Origin: CAUTUX01 sp963532875
Lineage (GTDB): Bacteria > Bacillota > Clostridia > Christensenellales > CAG-917
NCBI GenBank assembly: GCA_963532875.1
Contig: CAUSLO010000030.1
Coordinates: 1 to 15,013 of the forward strand
Reading direction: 5' to 3'
Length of the DNA: 15,013 nt
The notes below the pieces were generated by a model. The model was given only the letters and a program-made list of their open reading frames with translations. It had not been told where the DNA came from and searched no databases. This document shows, piece after piece, positions 15,011-15,013 of this stretch (positions are counted from its first letter, which is position 1; each line of letters begins with the position of its first letter). A program made the translations under genes and the position numbers.

Positions 15011-15013
15011 ACA

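Noticed and set aside
1..15013. A single 15-kb transposon bounded by the terminal repeats
   Set aside because: No transposase, integrase or resolvase gene is present, and target duplications would lie outside the window; the repeat pair is reported but this interpretation is not accepted.
1..15013. CRISPR array, tRNA or rRNA genes
   Set aside because: No regularly spaced repeat array, cloverleaf sequence or rRNA segment was seen on either strand.

Overview
The window is AT-rich DNA with the standard genetic code: TGA is used as a stop and TGG encodes tryptophan. Shine-Dalgarno sites are AGGAGG-like, TTG starts appear alongside ATG, and the genes are tightly packed. Together with the gene families present, this suggests a low-GC Bacillota (Clostridia- or Bacilli-like) bacterium. 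No rRNA, tRNA or strict taxonomic marker is present, so the assignment is loose.

Left part (1-4838): three full-length paralogous AAA+ ATPases of the AAA_14/DUF4143 type (COG1373-like) lie at 224-1525 (-), 2217-3518 (+) and 3585-4838 (-). Between the first two is a 38-codon relic of a fourth copy (1872-1985), in which the extreme N-terminus is joined to the extreme C-terminus and interrupted by a stop codon. Repeated leader motifs lie upstream of the relic and of the second copy. The third copy starts inside a 38-bp two-part palindrome that overlaps its predicted promoter start region and its Shine-Dalgarno.

Middle (4978-7469): a two-gene operon with a 4-bp overlap, transcribed divergently from the third ATPase. 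It encodes a probable PD-(D/E)XK-type restriction endonuclease and a DNA cytosine-C5 methyltransferase, so it is most likely a type II restriction-modification system. The left and middle parts together read as an accessory or defence-type region.

Right part (7486-14895): a good promoter is followed by five tightly coupled genes: an ABC ATPase, a ten-helix FtsX-type permease with two extracytoplasmic domains, a lipoprotein of unknown function, an SLC45/GPH-like MFS transporter with an unusual ~160-residue loop insertion, and family-1 uracil-DNA glycosylase (ung). The first three probably form one envelope-associated ABC machine. The MFS and ung genes share the transcript.

Window ends: positions 1-51 and 14960-15010 form an in-register imperfect inverted repeat (40 of 51 matches). 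Each copy is preceded by a sigma70-like promoter firing out of the window. No transposase is present. The ends are best read as two copies or ends of a dispersed repeat, possibly where an assembly stopped, rather than proof of one 15-kb transposon.
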